A stretch of 7,271 nucleotides of DNA from Halobacteriales archaeon (GCA_007118075.1 SKSH01000006.1:1-7271), one strand, 5' to 3'; shown: positions 1-6,441, counted from the first letter of the stretch. Made by a program: numbers and translations. Notes: generated by a model from the sequence alone, not told the origin.

Positions 1-873
1 GAGGTCTACCGTCGGGTTATCGATGACTTGCTCGAAGCTGGGGCGTCGATCACCGAGCTCAATGCAGTACGGAAACACCTCTCGACGGTGAAGGGTGGGC
101 AGCTCGCCAGGCGACTCGCCTCGACGCCAACTGTCGCACTCGTTTTCAGTGATGTCGTCGGTGACCCACTCGACGTCATCGCCAGCGGGCCACTTGCACC
201 GGATCCTACTACATTTCAGCGTGCCATTGATGTGTTCAACACGTATCGATTGACACCACCTGCGGCGGTCAGCACCCACCTTGAGCGAGGACGCAACGGT
301 GAGTACCGTGAGACCCCTGGTCCCGAAGCATCGTGCTTCGATCAGGTGACCCACCACCTTCTTGCCACCAACCATCGGGCGCTATCGGTGGCCAAGGAGA
401 CGCTCGAAGCACACGGGTATCCAGCACAGATACTGTCTTCCCGGATCGAGGGTGAGTCGCGAGACGTCGGGTCCGCCTTCGCTGGTATCGCCCTCGGCGT
501 TTACCACGAGGGTGACCTTGCTGATCCCCCAATAGCATTGATATCAGGCGGAGAGACGACCGTCACCGTCGAAGGTGACGGCTACGGTGGGCCAAACCAA
601 GAGTTCGTGCTTGCGGCGGCTTTGTCGATCGGAGGGACCCCAACGATCGTCGCGGCTATCGACACGGATGGCATCGATGGCAACTCGCCCTTCGCGGGTG
701 CCATCGCTGATGGAATGTCGGTCTCAGATCGACACACTGCACGGGAGGCACTGGATCGCAACGATGCAACAGGATACCTCGAGTCTATCTCAGCAGGCAT
801 CAAAACCGGTCCGACCGGAACAAACGTCAACGATCTACGGATCCTCCTGGTCGAACACCACAAGGAGGACTGA
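1..873 (+). CDS. Glycerate 2-kinase (MOFRL/DUF4147 family), 5'-truncated by window edge
   Basis: Family members phosphorylate D-glycerate to 2-phosphoglycerate with ATP in the cytosol, feeding lower glycolysis. The frame is open from base 1, so the start lies outside; 290 residues are visible of a family usually near 440 aa. The visible part begins late in the N-terminal DUF4147 domain. Its hallmarks are VRKHLSTVKGGQLA (about residues 23-36), SDVVGDPLDVIASGP (about 50-64), ISGGETTVTVEGDGYGGPNQEF (about 182-203, with the glycine-rich nucleotide/substrate-binding turn), DTDGIDG (about 221-227), and the closing MOFRL signature GPTGTNVNDLRILLV (about 270-284). The TGA is at 871-873. The next gene follows after 52 bp with its own promoter-like element, so co-transcription is possible but not required. 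Nothing in the visible part looks broken. Family assignment is secure; the 2-kinase specificity is inferred from the family. Confidence 0.93.
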   Translation, partial: EVYRRVIDDLLEAGASITELNAVRKHLSTVKGGQLARRLASTPTVALVFSDVVGDPLDVIASGPLAPDPTTFQRAIDVFNTYRLTPPAAVSTHLERGRNGEYRETPGPEASCFDQVTHHLLATNHRALSVAKETLEAHGYPAQILSSRIEGESRDVGSAFAGIALGVYHEGDLADPPIALISGGETTVTVEGDGYGGPNQEFVLAAALSIGGTPTIVAAIDTDGIDGNSPFAGAIADGMSVSDRHTAREALDRNDATGYLESISAGIKTGPTGTNVNDLRILLVEHHKED

Positions 874-893
874 GTCGCTGGCCATTTCAGGAC

Positions 894-902
894 ATACTTT
901 TG
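894..902 (+). promoter_or_regulatory. TATA-like promoter element of the small acidic protein gene
   Basis: The 9-mer ATACTTTTG starts 32 nt before the ATG at 926. The identical 9-mer starts 32 nt before the ATG of the ABC ATPase gene at 2098. That spacing would place transcription initiation at or within a few bases of the ATG, as in haloarchaeal leaderless mRNAs. No Shine-Dalgarno sequence lies just upstream of the ATG, which agrees with a leaderless start. Confidence 0.55.
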
Positions 903-925
903 GGACAGCCCGACCAAGTGATGGT

Positions 926-1312
926 ATGGGACAAGCGACACTCGACGATGACGATTTATTCGGTGAGGCTGCGGCCGAGCTCCGAGAGGATATCACGGCG
1001 GCACTCGATGAGGCAGAAACGGCGCTTCCAGCGGAAGATGACGTTTGGACGCCCGAAGGGGGCAACTTACTCGGCCAACTCAACACCCTGCGGAGCACTC
1101 TCGAGGCGGATGAGACCGTCGCATCACTCAGAGAGGCGAAGAAGTGGATCGCCGTCGCTGAACGGTCGGGGGCGATCGAGGATGATGACGAACTCATAGA
1201 GCGACTCAACAACATCGAGCAACGGCTCAGCATGATGACCGAGGTCCGTGATGCCACCGGGAATCTTACCGCTCAGTTACCTGAGTTACGACAGGCGCTT
1301 CAAGGGGACTGA
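926..1312 (+). CDS. Small acidic haloarchaeal protein (DUF5790-like), function unknown
   Basis: This 128-residue cytosolic protein has no signal peptide or membrane segment. It is very acidic (31 Asp/Glu against 10 Lys/Arg), with clusters DDDD at 7-10 and EDDDE at 85-89. It appears almost wholly helical. Blocks are FGEAAAELREDI (12-23), a conserved-looking LREAKKWIAVAERSG (68-82), and a C-terminal LTAQLPELRQAL (114-125). The pattern matches my memory of the haloarchaeal DUF5790 family, including the N-terminal QATLDDDDLFGEAA and the AKKW block; I could not check this by search. The ATG at 926 is chosen because it gives that N-terminus and sits 32 nt after the start of a TATA-like 9-mer. The frame stays open further upstream, but only inside the kinase gene. 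The 3' end overlaps the convergent creatininase-family gene by 13 bp. No function is assigned. Confidence 0.85.
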   Translation: MGQATLDDDDLFGEAAAELREDITAALDEAETALPAEDDVWTPEGGNLLGQLNTLRSTLEADETVASLREAKKWIAVAERSGAIEDDDELIERLNNIEQRLSMMTEVRDATGNLTAQLPELRQALQGD

Positions 1313-2028
1313 GTTCCGCTCGTCTCCAACGTTTCTGCCACGACGGTGAGATTCTGAACAGCCTCCTCGAGGAGTGCCTCGCCGAGTTGTTTGGTAGCCA
1401 CCGATGGATCACCAACGACGCCATTCTCGGTGAAGGTATCGACATCCACTGCGATGTTCGTCCCTGCGATCCACTCTCCCCAACGGCTACTAGCAGCTGC
1501 CGCAGCCTCCTCGATGCGTTCTTCACGCACGAGGGCCGGATCGATGGCGAGCAATGCGGCGGTCTCGAGTGGACCTCCGTGACCCATCGGATGCGGTGGA
1601 TCGGTCAAGCTATTGAACCAGGTGAATGAGACAACCTGACAATCACCCTGTCTGGTGAGGGTCATGGCAACCTCCTCGAGTGCATCGATGTTACCCCCGT
1701 GCCCATTGACCAAGACGATCGACTCGACATCGTGTTTGACGAGGCTCATGACGATCTCTGAAATATAGGATCTGAAGGTATCCGGGGTGGTCCAGAGCGA
1801 GCCGGCAAAGTGCCGATGCTCGGCAGAGATCCCAATGGGGACTGAGGGACACACCACCGTTTCGCAGTCAGCTGATTCAGCGCCACCATAGGCGATTGCT
1901 TCGGCGATCAGAAGATCTGTTCCAAGAGGGGCATGTGGTCCGTGCTGTTCGACGCTACCGACAGGGATCAGCCCAACATCGGGCGGATCTTCGGCAACCG
2001 ATTGCCAGCTTCGCCGAGCCAACTCCAT
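1300..2028 (-). CDS. Creatininase-family metal-dependent amidohydrolase
   Basis: This 242-residue protein is of normal length for the creatininase family, cytosolic enzymes with a two-metal centre that hydrolyse cyclic amides or formamides. Family hallmarks are GSVEQHGPHAPLGTD (24-38; candidate ligands E27, H29, D38), the loop HRHF (71-74), NGHGGN (108-113; H110), HGGPLETA (149-156; E155), and GVVGDPSVAT (203-212). The family also includes ArfB, the archaeal formamide hydrolase of riboflavin/F420 precursor synthesis, and mycofactocin-type members, so true creatininase activity should not be assumed. The ATG at 2028 is chosen because the family fold begins at about this point; the frame stays open to 2133, but that extension would run into the divergent ABC gene. 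It is divergent from the ABC-2 operon across 69 bp, and its 3' end overlaps the acidic protein gene by 13 bp. Family certain, substrate unknown. Confidence 0.9.
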   Translation of the reverse strand: MELARRSWQSVAEDPPDVGLIPVGSVEQHGPHAPLGTDLLIAEAIAYGGAESADCETVVCPSVPIGISAEHRHFAGSLWTTPDTFRSYISEIVMSLVKHDVESIVLVNGHGGNIDALEEVAMTLTRQGDCQVVSFTWFNSLTDPPHPMGHGGPLETAALLAIDPALVREERIEEAAAAASSRWGEWIAGTNIAVDVDTFTENGVVGDPSVATKQLGEALLEEAVQNLTVVAETLETSGTQSP

Positions 2029-2065
2029 GCCCTGTACTCGGGTGGCACATGCTTCAAACGCGTGG

Positions 2066-2074
2066 ATACTTTTG
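2066..2074 (+). promoter_or_regulatory. TATA-like element in the divergent creatininase/ABC-2 intergenic region
   Basis: ATACTTTTG starts 32 nt before the ABC ATPase ATG at 2098, the same element and spacing as at 894-902. It implies a leaderless or nearly leaderless transcript. Read on the - strand (CAAAAGTAT), it lies about 38-46 nt upstream of the creatininase-family ATG at 2028. It is the most AT-rich stretch in the 69-bp divergent spacer, so it could serve both genes; the second role is only inferred. Confidence 0.5.
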
Positions 2075-2097
2075 TTCCGGACACGAAATGACACGGG

Positions 2098-2985
2098 ATG
2101 ACCGCAATCGAGACTGACGGGCTCACGAAGCATTACGGGGACACCGTCGGTGTCGATGATCTGACGATGTCAATCGATTCTGGTGAGATATTCGGTTTCC
2201 TTGGCCCCAACGGTGCGGGCAAAACGACCACCATCCGATTGCTACTCGGCTTGTTGAAACCGACCCGGGGGAATGCTGCGGTGCTCGGGGCCTCGATCGA
2301 CGACGAATCCGCATTGGTCGAGGCAAAGCGTAACCTCGGTTACCTCCCAGATGAACTTGGGTTCCCTGAGAAGGTGACCGGCCGAGCGTTGGTCAATCAT
2401 CATGCTCGGCTGAAGGGAGGCGACCGCCTCGATGAACTGTTGGATGAACTCTTCAGCCCTCCATTGGACCGCCAGATACGGACGTACTCGAGCGGGAATA
2501 AGCAGATGCTGGGGATCATCCTCACGTTCATGCACGACCCTTCTCTGGTCATCCTCGATGAACCTACAGGCGGTCTTGATCCCCTCAAACAGGCACGCTT
2601 TCATGAATTCATTCGATCAGAGAGCGGCCACGGTACGACGGTCTTCTTCTCATCACATGTGCTCAGTGAGGTACGTCGTGTCTGTGACCGCGTCGGCATC
2701 CTCCGAGCTGGCAGGCTGATTGAACTGGAGACGATATCGACCTTGTTGAGACGAGGGGGCAAGCGAGTACTCGTTGAGTACGATGCTGATGGTCCCGATC
2801 CGATAGAGTGGGATGATGTCCACGATGTCGAACGTATCGGAGATGCCTATCAGTTCACCTTCACCGGGTCCTACTCGCGGCTCCTGTCCCAATTGGCCGA
2901 ACACGAGGTGGTCGAGGTTAGTATCGAAGAACCACCGCTTGAGGATGTGTTCATGCATTACTACGGAGATGGTGCCGATGCTTGA
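2098..2985 (+). CDS. ABC-2 type transporter, ATP-binding subunit
   Basis: This 295-residue cytosolic ATPase is predicted to power the membrane permease encoded directly downstream. Motifs in order are Walker A GPNGAGKTT (36-44), a Q-loop region GYLPDE (81-86) with Asp where classical ABC proteins have Gln, a variant signature YSSGNKQ (130-136) instead of LSGGQ, Walker B LVILDEPTGGLD (150-161, catalytic E155) and H-loop H187 in SSHVLSEV. These variants are usual for the bacitracin/Na+-exporter-like branch (BcrA/NatA type). The C-terminal part, about 210-295, is a substrate-linked or regulatory extension ending in EEPPLEDVFMHYYG, typical of this branch. The ATG at 2098 follows a TATA-like element by the haloarchaeal leaderless spacing. 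The stop overlaps the permease start by 8 bp, so translation is probably coupled. The substrate is unknown; export of a drug, peptide or lipid, or of Na+, are all possible. Confidence 0.93.
   Translation: MTAIETDGLTKHYGDTVGVDDLTMSIDSGEIFGFLGPNGAGKTTTIRLLLGLLKPTRGNAAVLGASIDDESALVEAKRNLGYLPDELGFPEKVTGRALVNHHARLKGGDRLDELLDELFSPPLDRQIRTYSSGNKQMLGIILTFMHDPSLVILDEPTGGLDPLKQARFHEFIRSESGHGTTVFFSSHVLSEVRRVCDRVGILRAGRLIELETISTLLRRGGKRVLVEYDADGPDPIEWDDVHDVERIGDAYQFTFTGSYSRLLSQLAEHEVVEVSIEEPPLEDVFMHYYGDGADA
2965..2969 (+). promoter_or_regulatory. Ribosome binding site for the permease, inside the ATPase gene
   Basis: GGAGA lies eight bases before the ATG at 2978 and can pair with the CCTCC end of archaeal 16S rRNA. 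It decides between two in-frame ATGs (2969 and 2978): the upstream one overlaps the site itself and has no Shine-Dalgarno sequence of its own. Its presence fits an internal operon gene, in contrast to the leaderless first gene. Confidence 0.5.
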
Positions 2986-3766
2986 GATCGCGAGGTTTCA
3001 GACGAGACGCCGTCTCAAAGGGACGTTGGCTCTCTCCGTTGCGATCGGTGCACTGGTATTATTCTATGTGGCAATGTGGCCGGCGATGGCCGATCTGAAC
3101 CTCGATGAACTCTTCGAGGGCTTCCCGGATATTTTCCTGGACATGTTCGGAATCATCGAACTCGGTACGATCGAGGGATTCCTTGCCGCCGAACTCTACC
3201 AGTTCATCTGGACGTTACTCCTCGGCCTATACTTCGCATACGCCGGTGGCGGCGTCATCGCTGGCGAGTTCGAGCGAAACGGCCTCGATATCTCGTTATC
3301 GCTCCCGGTGACACGAACACGATTGCTCCTTGAGGAGTTCACTGCGCTGTTCGTCCCGATCGTGGTGGTGAACGTCCTCGTCGGACTCGTTGTCTTCGGT
3401 GGAGTGGTTGCCCTCGGTGAATGGATCGATCCGCTCTATCTGATGCTCGTCCACGCCGCCTCCATCCCGTACCTCACAGCATGTCTTGCGATCGGTCTGG
3501 TGCTCTCTGTATCACTCGACCGGGCTGATATTGCCCAGCGTCTCGCCATCGGTATCGTGTTCGCCCTCTGGGCGATCGATTCCGTCTCGCTGACCGTTGA
3601 CCGAGACTGGTTGGGGTGGTTATCTCCGTCGAGATATTACCAGCCGAGTGAGATTCTCGTCCTTGAGACCATCGAGCTGTTCGATATGGTGGTGTTGATT
3701 GTGATGACTATCGTCTTGGTCATGGCAGCCATCATCATCTTCAAACGACGAGACCTGGCCGCCTAA
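2978..3766 (+). CDS. ABC-2 type transporter, membrane permease subunit
   Basis: This 262-residue integral membrane protein should pair with the ATPase encoded just upstream to form an ABC-2 exporter. Six hydrophobic segments are visible at about 16-36, 72-95, 122-146, 156-178, 187-203 and 235-255. There is a short positively charged cytosolic N-terminus (RFQTRRRLKG) and a cytosolic C-terminal tail KRRDLAA. The stretch after helix 2, GEFERNGLDISLSLPVTRTRLLLEEF (97-121), is the family hallmark: the loop before the coupling helix, with the usual 'E...L..SLPVTR..L' pattern. The acidic segment 39-56 between helices 1 and 2 should lie outside the cell. The ATG at 2978 is chosen for its ribosome binding site and 8-bp overlap with the ATPase gene. 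Its TAA (3764-3766) overlaps the TAG of the convergent exporter. Substrate unknown. Confidence 0.9.
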   Translation: MLEIARFQTRRRLKGTLALSVAIGALVLFYVAMWPAMADLNLDELFEGFPDIFLDMFGIIELGTIEGFLAAELYQFIWTLLLGLYFAYAGGGVIAGEFERNGLDISLSLPVTRTRLLLEEFTALFVPIVVVNVLVGLVVFGGVVALGEWIDPLYLMLVHAASIPYLTACLAIGLVLSVSLDRADIAQRLAIGIVFALWAIDSVSLTVDRDWLGWLSPSRYYQPSEILVLETIELFDMVVLIVMTIVLVMAAIIIFKRRDLAA

Positions 3767-5709
3767 TCGTCGTCCTGAGAGGATAACTCAGTCCTGGCTT
3801 GTCGCTCAGCAGCACGCTGGATGAACTCCTCTGGTAGTTCGTCGATCTCTCCAGCCTGCACACCCCAGAGGTGTGCGTAGAGTCCGCGATTCTCGAGCAG
3901 CTCTTCGTGGGTCCCCCGTTCGACGATCTGACCGTCTTCGAGGACGACGATCTGATCGGCATCCTTGATGGTCGAGAGCCGGTGGGCAATGGCGAACGTG
4001 GTCCGATCGGTCGTCAGTCGGTTGATGGACCGTTGGATGAGCATCTCCGTCTCGGTATCGACGTCGCTGGTCGCCTCATCGAGGATGAGGATGTCGGGAT
4101 CTTTGAGGATTGCCCGGGCGATGGCGATGCGTTGGCGTTGTCCCCCTGAGAGTTTGACCCCTCGTTCGCCGACCATCGTATCATACTCCTCCGGGAGATT
4201 CATGATGAAGTCGTGTGCCTCAGCGGCTTTCGCCGCCTCGACGACCTCCTCGTGTGAGGCCTCGAAGGTCCCGTACTCGATATTCTCCTTGACCGAGCCA
4301 TAGAACATGAAGGCGTCCTGTGGCACATACCCCATCGACCGACGGAGGCTTGAGAGCGACACATCTCGGATGTCCTGTCCGTCGATCCGTACCTCGCCCT
4401 CGTCGACATCGTACAGCCTCAACAACAGTTTCAACACGGTCGATTTCCCCGCACCGGTCGGTCCGACCAGGGCAAGTGTCTCACCACCCTTTACCTCAAA
4501 GGAGATGTCACTGAGTATCTCCTCTTCAGAGAGATCGTAGCTGAATGAGACGCGGTCGTAGATGACCTCTCCATCGGTGACATCGAGCTCGCTATAATCG
4601 TCATCAGCTTCGATGCGTCCCTGTTCATCCATGAGGCCGAAGATACGTTCGCTGGATGCAGCTGCACGTTGGTACATGTTGATCACCTGTCCGAACTGAG
4701 CCATCGGCCAGACCAGCTGTTGCACATAGAGGATGAAGGTGACGAACACCCCGATCTCGAGCGCGCCGGTCATCGGCCCTGGGGCCGTGTCGGTGAAGAT
4801 CCAGTATGCCCCCACGAGGAAGGTGATGACGAAACCAATACCAGAGATGAGCTGCAAGCCGGGGAAGAACTTGATCCGGATGTCGATCGCCTCCCAGTTC
4901 TTATCGTAGTACTTGCGGGAGACATCGTCGACCCGGCGAGATTCGTATTTCTCTGTGTTGTCGGCCTTGATGACCTTGATCCCACCAAGATTGTTCTCAA
5001 GCCTTGAGTTGACCTTCCCGACGGCTGAGCGGACGGCCGCGTACTTGGGCTGAATCAGCTTGACGAAGATGTACGTGAACACGGCGATCAATGGTACCGG
5101 TAAGAGGGCGACCAATGCCAGTTGCCAGTTGAGCCAGAACAATAGCCCCATGATACCGAGCACCATCACCAGCAGCCTGAACGCTGAATTCAAACCATCA
5201 TTAAGAAAGCGTTCGAGCTGGTTGACATCGTTCGAGAGCACCGACATCATCTCCCCGGTCTGTTTGTCGGCAAAGAACTCCATATCCAGATTCTGCATCT
5301 TGTCGTATGTCTTCGTTCTGACATCGTGCTGGATGTCCTGACTGAACGCATTGAATCCCCAGTTACGCATCCAGTGGAAGATCGCCCCGAAGACGAACGA
5401 GCCAGCGATCACTGCGACGACGAACCAGAATTGCTCCAGGTCGTCAGTCGGCAACCAATGCTCTGGGACCACTGTGAGCGGGACTCGCTCGTGCAGCGGT
5501 TCGTCACCGAAGATCGAGTCAATGGCGATACCGAGGAACAGTGCCGGCAACAGGTCGAGCAGCCGGGCGAAGGTACTGGCGATAATCCCGACCGCTGCAG
5601 AGAACCAGTATGGCCGACCGTACTCGAACATCAGCCGCCGCATCGGGTTTTCGATGTTCTGGCGGTGCTCCTCGAATGGGTCGTCCTTCTCCCAATCGAT
5701 CGTGCTCAT
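3763..5709 (-). CDS. ABC exporter half-transporter (fused membrane domain and ATPase, MsbA/MdlB type)
   Basis: This 648-residue type IV (B-family) ABC exporter would work as a homodimer, or as a heterodimer with an unlinked partner, moving lipids, drugs or peptides out of the cell. The N-terminal membrane domain has six helices at about 33-56, 93-115, 173-194, 197-219, 281-304 and 317-340, with a longer external loop (65-92) between helices 1 and 2. The ATPase domain (about 380-617) is complete: Walker A GPTGAGKST (416-424), Q-loop Q464 in YVPQDAF, signature LSGGQ (520-524), Walker B ILILDEAT (540-547, catalytic E545), D-loop SDVD and H-loop H576. All catalytic residues are canonical, so one homodimer could hydrolyse ATP at both sites. 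An acidic tail (about 618-648) ends QDDD. The ATG at 5709 gives a standard N-terminal elbow helix. It converges on the ABC-2 operon with a 4-bp overlap. Substrate not predictable. Confidence 0.96.
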   Translation of the reverse strand: MSTIDWEKDDPFEEHRQNIENPMRRLMFEYGRPYWFSAAVGIIASTFARLLDLLPALFLGIAIDSIFGDEPLHERVPLTVVPEHWLPTDDLEQFWFVVAVIAGSFVFGAIFHWMRNWGFNAFSQDIQHDVRTKTYDKMQNLDMEFFADKQTGEMMSVLSNDVNQLERFLNDGLNSAFRLLVMVLGIMGLLFWLNWQLALVALLPVPLIAVFTYIFVKLIQPKYAAVRSAVGKVNSRLENNLGGIKVIKADNTEKYESRRVDDVSRKYYDKNWEAIDIRIKFFPGLQLISGIGFVITFLVGAYWIFTDTAPGPMTGALEIGVFVTFILYVQQLVWPMAQFGQVINMYQRAAASSERIFGLMDEQGRIEADDDYSELDVTDGEVIYDRVSFSYDLSEEEILSDISFEVKGGETLALVGPTGAGKSTVLKLLLRLYDVDEGEVRIDGQDIRDVSLSSLRRSMGYVPQDAFMFYGSVKENIEYGTFEASHEEVVEAAKAAEAHDFIMNLPEEYDTMVGERGVKLSGGQRQRIAIARAILKDPDILILDEATSDVDTETEMLIQRSINRLTTDRTTFAIAHRLSTIKDADQIVVLEDGQIVERGTHEELLENRGLYAHLWGVQAGEIDELPEEFIQRAAERQARTELSSQDDD

Positions 5710-5750
5710 GCGGAGTCGTTGAGGACCATCACCGGTCCGTGAAAGGCGGT

Positions 5751-5757
5751 CATATTT
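5751..5757 (-). promoter_or_regulatory. Candidate TATA element of the ABC exporter gene
   Basis: On the - strand AAATATG lies about 42-48 nt before the exporter ATG at 5709 and is the only AT-rich block in the upstream region. Initiation about 26 nt downstream would give a 5' leader of roughly 15-20 nt. No clear Shine-Dalgarno sequence precedes the ATG. An inverted repeat (5764-5796) lies just upstream of this element. Confidence 0.35.
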
Positions 5758-5763
5758 CGATTC

Positions 5764-5796
5764 GTAACGTAGCCGAGTCGAATGTTTCGGCGTTAC
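5764..5796. repeat. Inverted repeat upstream of the ABC exporter promoter
   Basis: Arms GTAACG (5764-5769) and CGTTAC (5791-5796) are perfect reverse complements. Inner arms CCGA (5773-5776) and TCGG (5787-5790) extend the dyad, leaving a 3-nt bulge on one side and a 10-nt centre. The position just upstream of the exporter's TATA candidate, where archaeal activators often bind, suggests an operator or activator site. An RNA hairpin is also possible. Confidence 0.4.
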
Positions 5797-5841
5797 ATAA
5801 GCCCACGGATTGCGGTAGGATACGAGCCCTCCTCGTCACCG

Positions 5842-5847
5842 TTAAAT
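5842..5847 (+). promoter_or_regulatory. Candidate TATA element of the tRNA-Val gene
   Basis: TTAAAT starts 31 nt before the first base of the mature tRNA at 5873. That would place initiation a few bases upstream of the tRNA, as expected for an archaeal tRNA promoter with a short 5' leader removed by RNase P. Confidence 0.45.
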
Positions 5848-5872
5848 CCATTGAGACTGCAATCACGAATGC

Positions 5873-5946
5873 GGGTTCGTGGTCTAGTTGGTTATGACGC
5901 GGCCCTTACAAGGCCGAGATCGGCGGTTCAACTCCGCCCGAACCCA
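5873..5946 (+). tRNA. tRNA-Val, anticodon TAC
   Basis: A complete 74-base cloverleaf without an intron can be folded by hand. The acceptor stem is GGGTTCG (5873-5879) with CGAACCC (5939-5945), discriminator A at 5946. The D stem is GTC/GAC-based with an AGTTGGTTA-type loop. The anticodon stem is CGGCC (5900-5904) with GGCCG (5912-5916), loop CTTACAA with anticodon TAC at 5907-5909. The variable loop is AGATC, and the T stem is GGCGG (5922-5926) with CCGCC (5934-5938) around the loop TTCAACT. The anticodon TAC reads the valine codon GTA, and GTG by wobble. The 3' CCA is not encoded (TCC follows), as is common in archaea. The tRNA is divergent from the ABC exporter gene, and its 3' side borders a gene-poor, lower-G+C region. 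Confidence 0.96.
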
Positions 5947-6062
5947 TCCACAGAATACACGATTTGTAGCCGAAGGATTTGGTACTTTCAGGCTCTCTAC
6001 CCCCCGATTTCCCGTTTTCTTCCGGTTTCGTGTCATGAATCGCGTCTGGAACCCATTCACAG
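5940..6062. repeat. Near-perfect 14-bp direct repeat of the tRNA 3' end and flank, 109 bp apart
   Basis: GAACCCATCCACAG (5940-5953) covers the last seven bases of the tRNA gene plus seven flanking bases. It recurs with one mismatch as GAACCCATTCACAG (6049-6062) in the same orientation. Flanking bases do not match clearly. This could be a remnant attachment-site duplication, a small local duplication, or chance. No integrase is visible in the window. Confidence 0.35.
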
Positions 6063-6177
6063 CGTGAACGGTGGTCGCCTCCTTCGGGCCTTCTCTTGAG
6101 CCAAAAGCGCGCGAGGTATTAGTCAATCGCTGATTGAATCTACCAATCAGATAGCGAATTTTGACTCCAACTACAGC
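5947..6177. other. Non-coding, lower-G+C region downstream of tRNA-Val
   Basis: No credible gene is seen in these 231 bases; open frames on either strand lack protein-like composition. The stretch contains a pyrimidine-rich run at about 5996-6023, with TTTT at 6015-6018 that could end the tRNA transcript. It also contains the 14-bp repeat copy (6049-6062) and a TTCAC-AGC-GTGAA dyad (6056-6068). Confidence 0.5.
6056..6068. repeat. TTCAC-n3-GTGAA dyad, left copy
   Basis: TTCAC (6056-6060) and GTGAA (6064-6068) form a short inverted repeat around AGC. A very similar dyad lies at 6602-6612, and both are preceded by A and followed by C (ATTCAC...GTGAAC). The two copies bracket the unrecognised small gene and its promoter region. 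Confidence 0.35.
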
Positions 6178-6441
6178 TTATCTTTGTGGCCTTCGGAGAT
6201 CCAACCTCGACCCCGACAACCTGAATTCTACACCCGACAATTCCATCGAATTAATCTGATTCACGGTTCCGGGCGAGAAGTCTCTCGCTTCAATAATCAA
6301 CTCAGTCACCATCGTCCCATATCTGATTCCATCAGCCCGAGTTGCATCAATCAAATAGCGTTCACCACGGAGTTCAATGGTCCTCTCGATGAAGGTGCCC
6401 ACCCCTTGTGTTCTGCCGGGTATCATCTCGTTATAGCTCAT
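6178..6441 (-). CDS. Small hypothetical protein, 87 aa, unrecognised
   Basis: I do not recognise this protein. From the ATG at 6441 it has 87 residues, no signal peptide and no membrane segment. It looks like mixed alpha/beta: strand-like ERTIELRGERYLID (19-32), then MVTELIIEARDF (44-55), then a final strand-turn-strand SGVEFRLSGSRLDL (69-82) and a basic end RRPQR. Acidic and basic residues are about balanced, unlike the acidic neighbours. Eight of twelve arginine codons are AGA or AGG, whereas the neighbouring genes use mostly CGN, suggesting foreign or atypical origin. The frame stays open upstream to a TTG at 6516, which would add 25 residues; a TTTATA element at 6534-6539 lies upstream of both starts. 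No Shine-Dalgarno sequence is obvious. Coding status is moderately supported; the start is uncertain. Confidence 0.5.
   Translation of the reverse strand: MSYNEMIPGRTQGVGTFIERTIELRGERYLIDATRADGIRYGTMVTELIIEARDFSPGTVNQINSMELSGVEFRLSGSRLDLRRPQR

Noticed and set aside
862..866. A perfect GGAGG at the end of the glycerate kinase gene
   Set aside because: No start codon lies within a usable distance downstream; it encodes the C-terminal residues and is probably incidental.
835..1257. A 140-codon - strand open frame opposite the acidic-protein gene
   Set aside because: Its serine-rich translation is what the complement of Asp/Glu-rich coding DNA gives; the + strand frame has the family-like pattern.
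2029..2133. A 35-residue N-terminal extension of the creatininase-family protein
   Set aside because: It would overlap the start of the divergent ABC gene and its promoter, and the family fold begins at about the ATG at 2028.
5326..5742. A 138-codon + strand open frame opposite the ABC exporter
   Set aside because: It lies antisense to a clearly conserved gene and its composition is that of a shadow frame.
5884..6126. An 80-codon - strand open frame covering the tRNA
   Set aside because: Its C-terminal half is the translated antisense of the tRNA, a common false gene in archaeal annotation, and it has no promoter or homology-like pattern.
6264..6277. A sequence resembling the reverse complement of the tRNA T-arm (GGTTCCGGGCGAG)
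   Set aside because: The match needs two indels and lies inside the small gene; it is within chance expectation.
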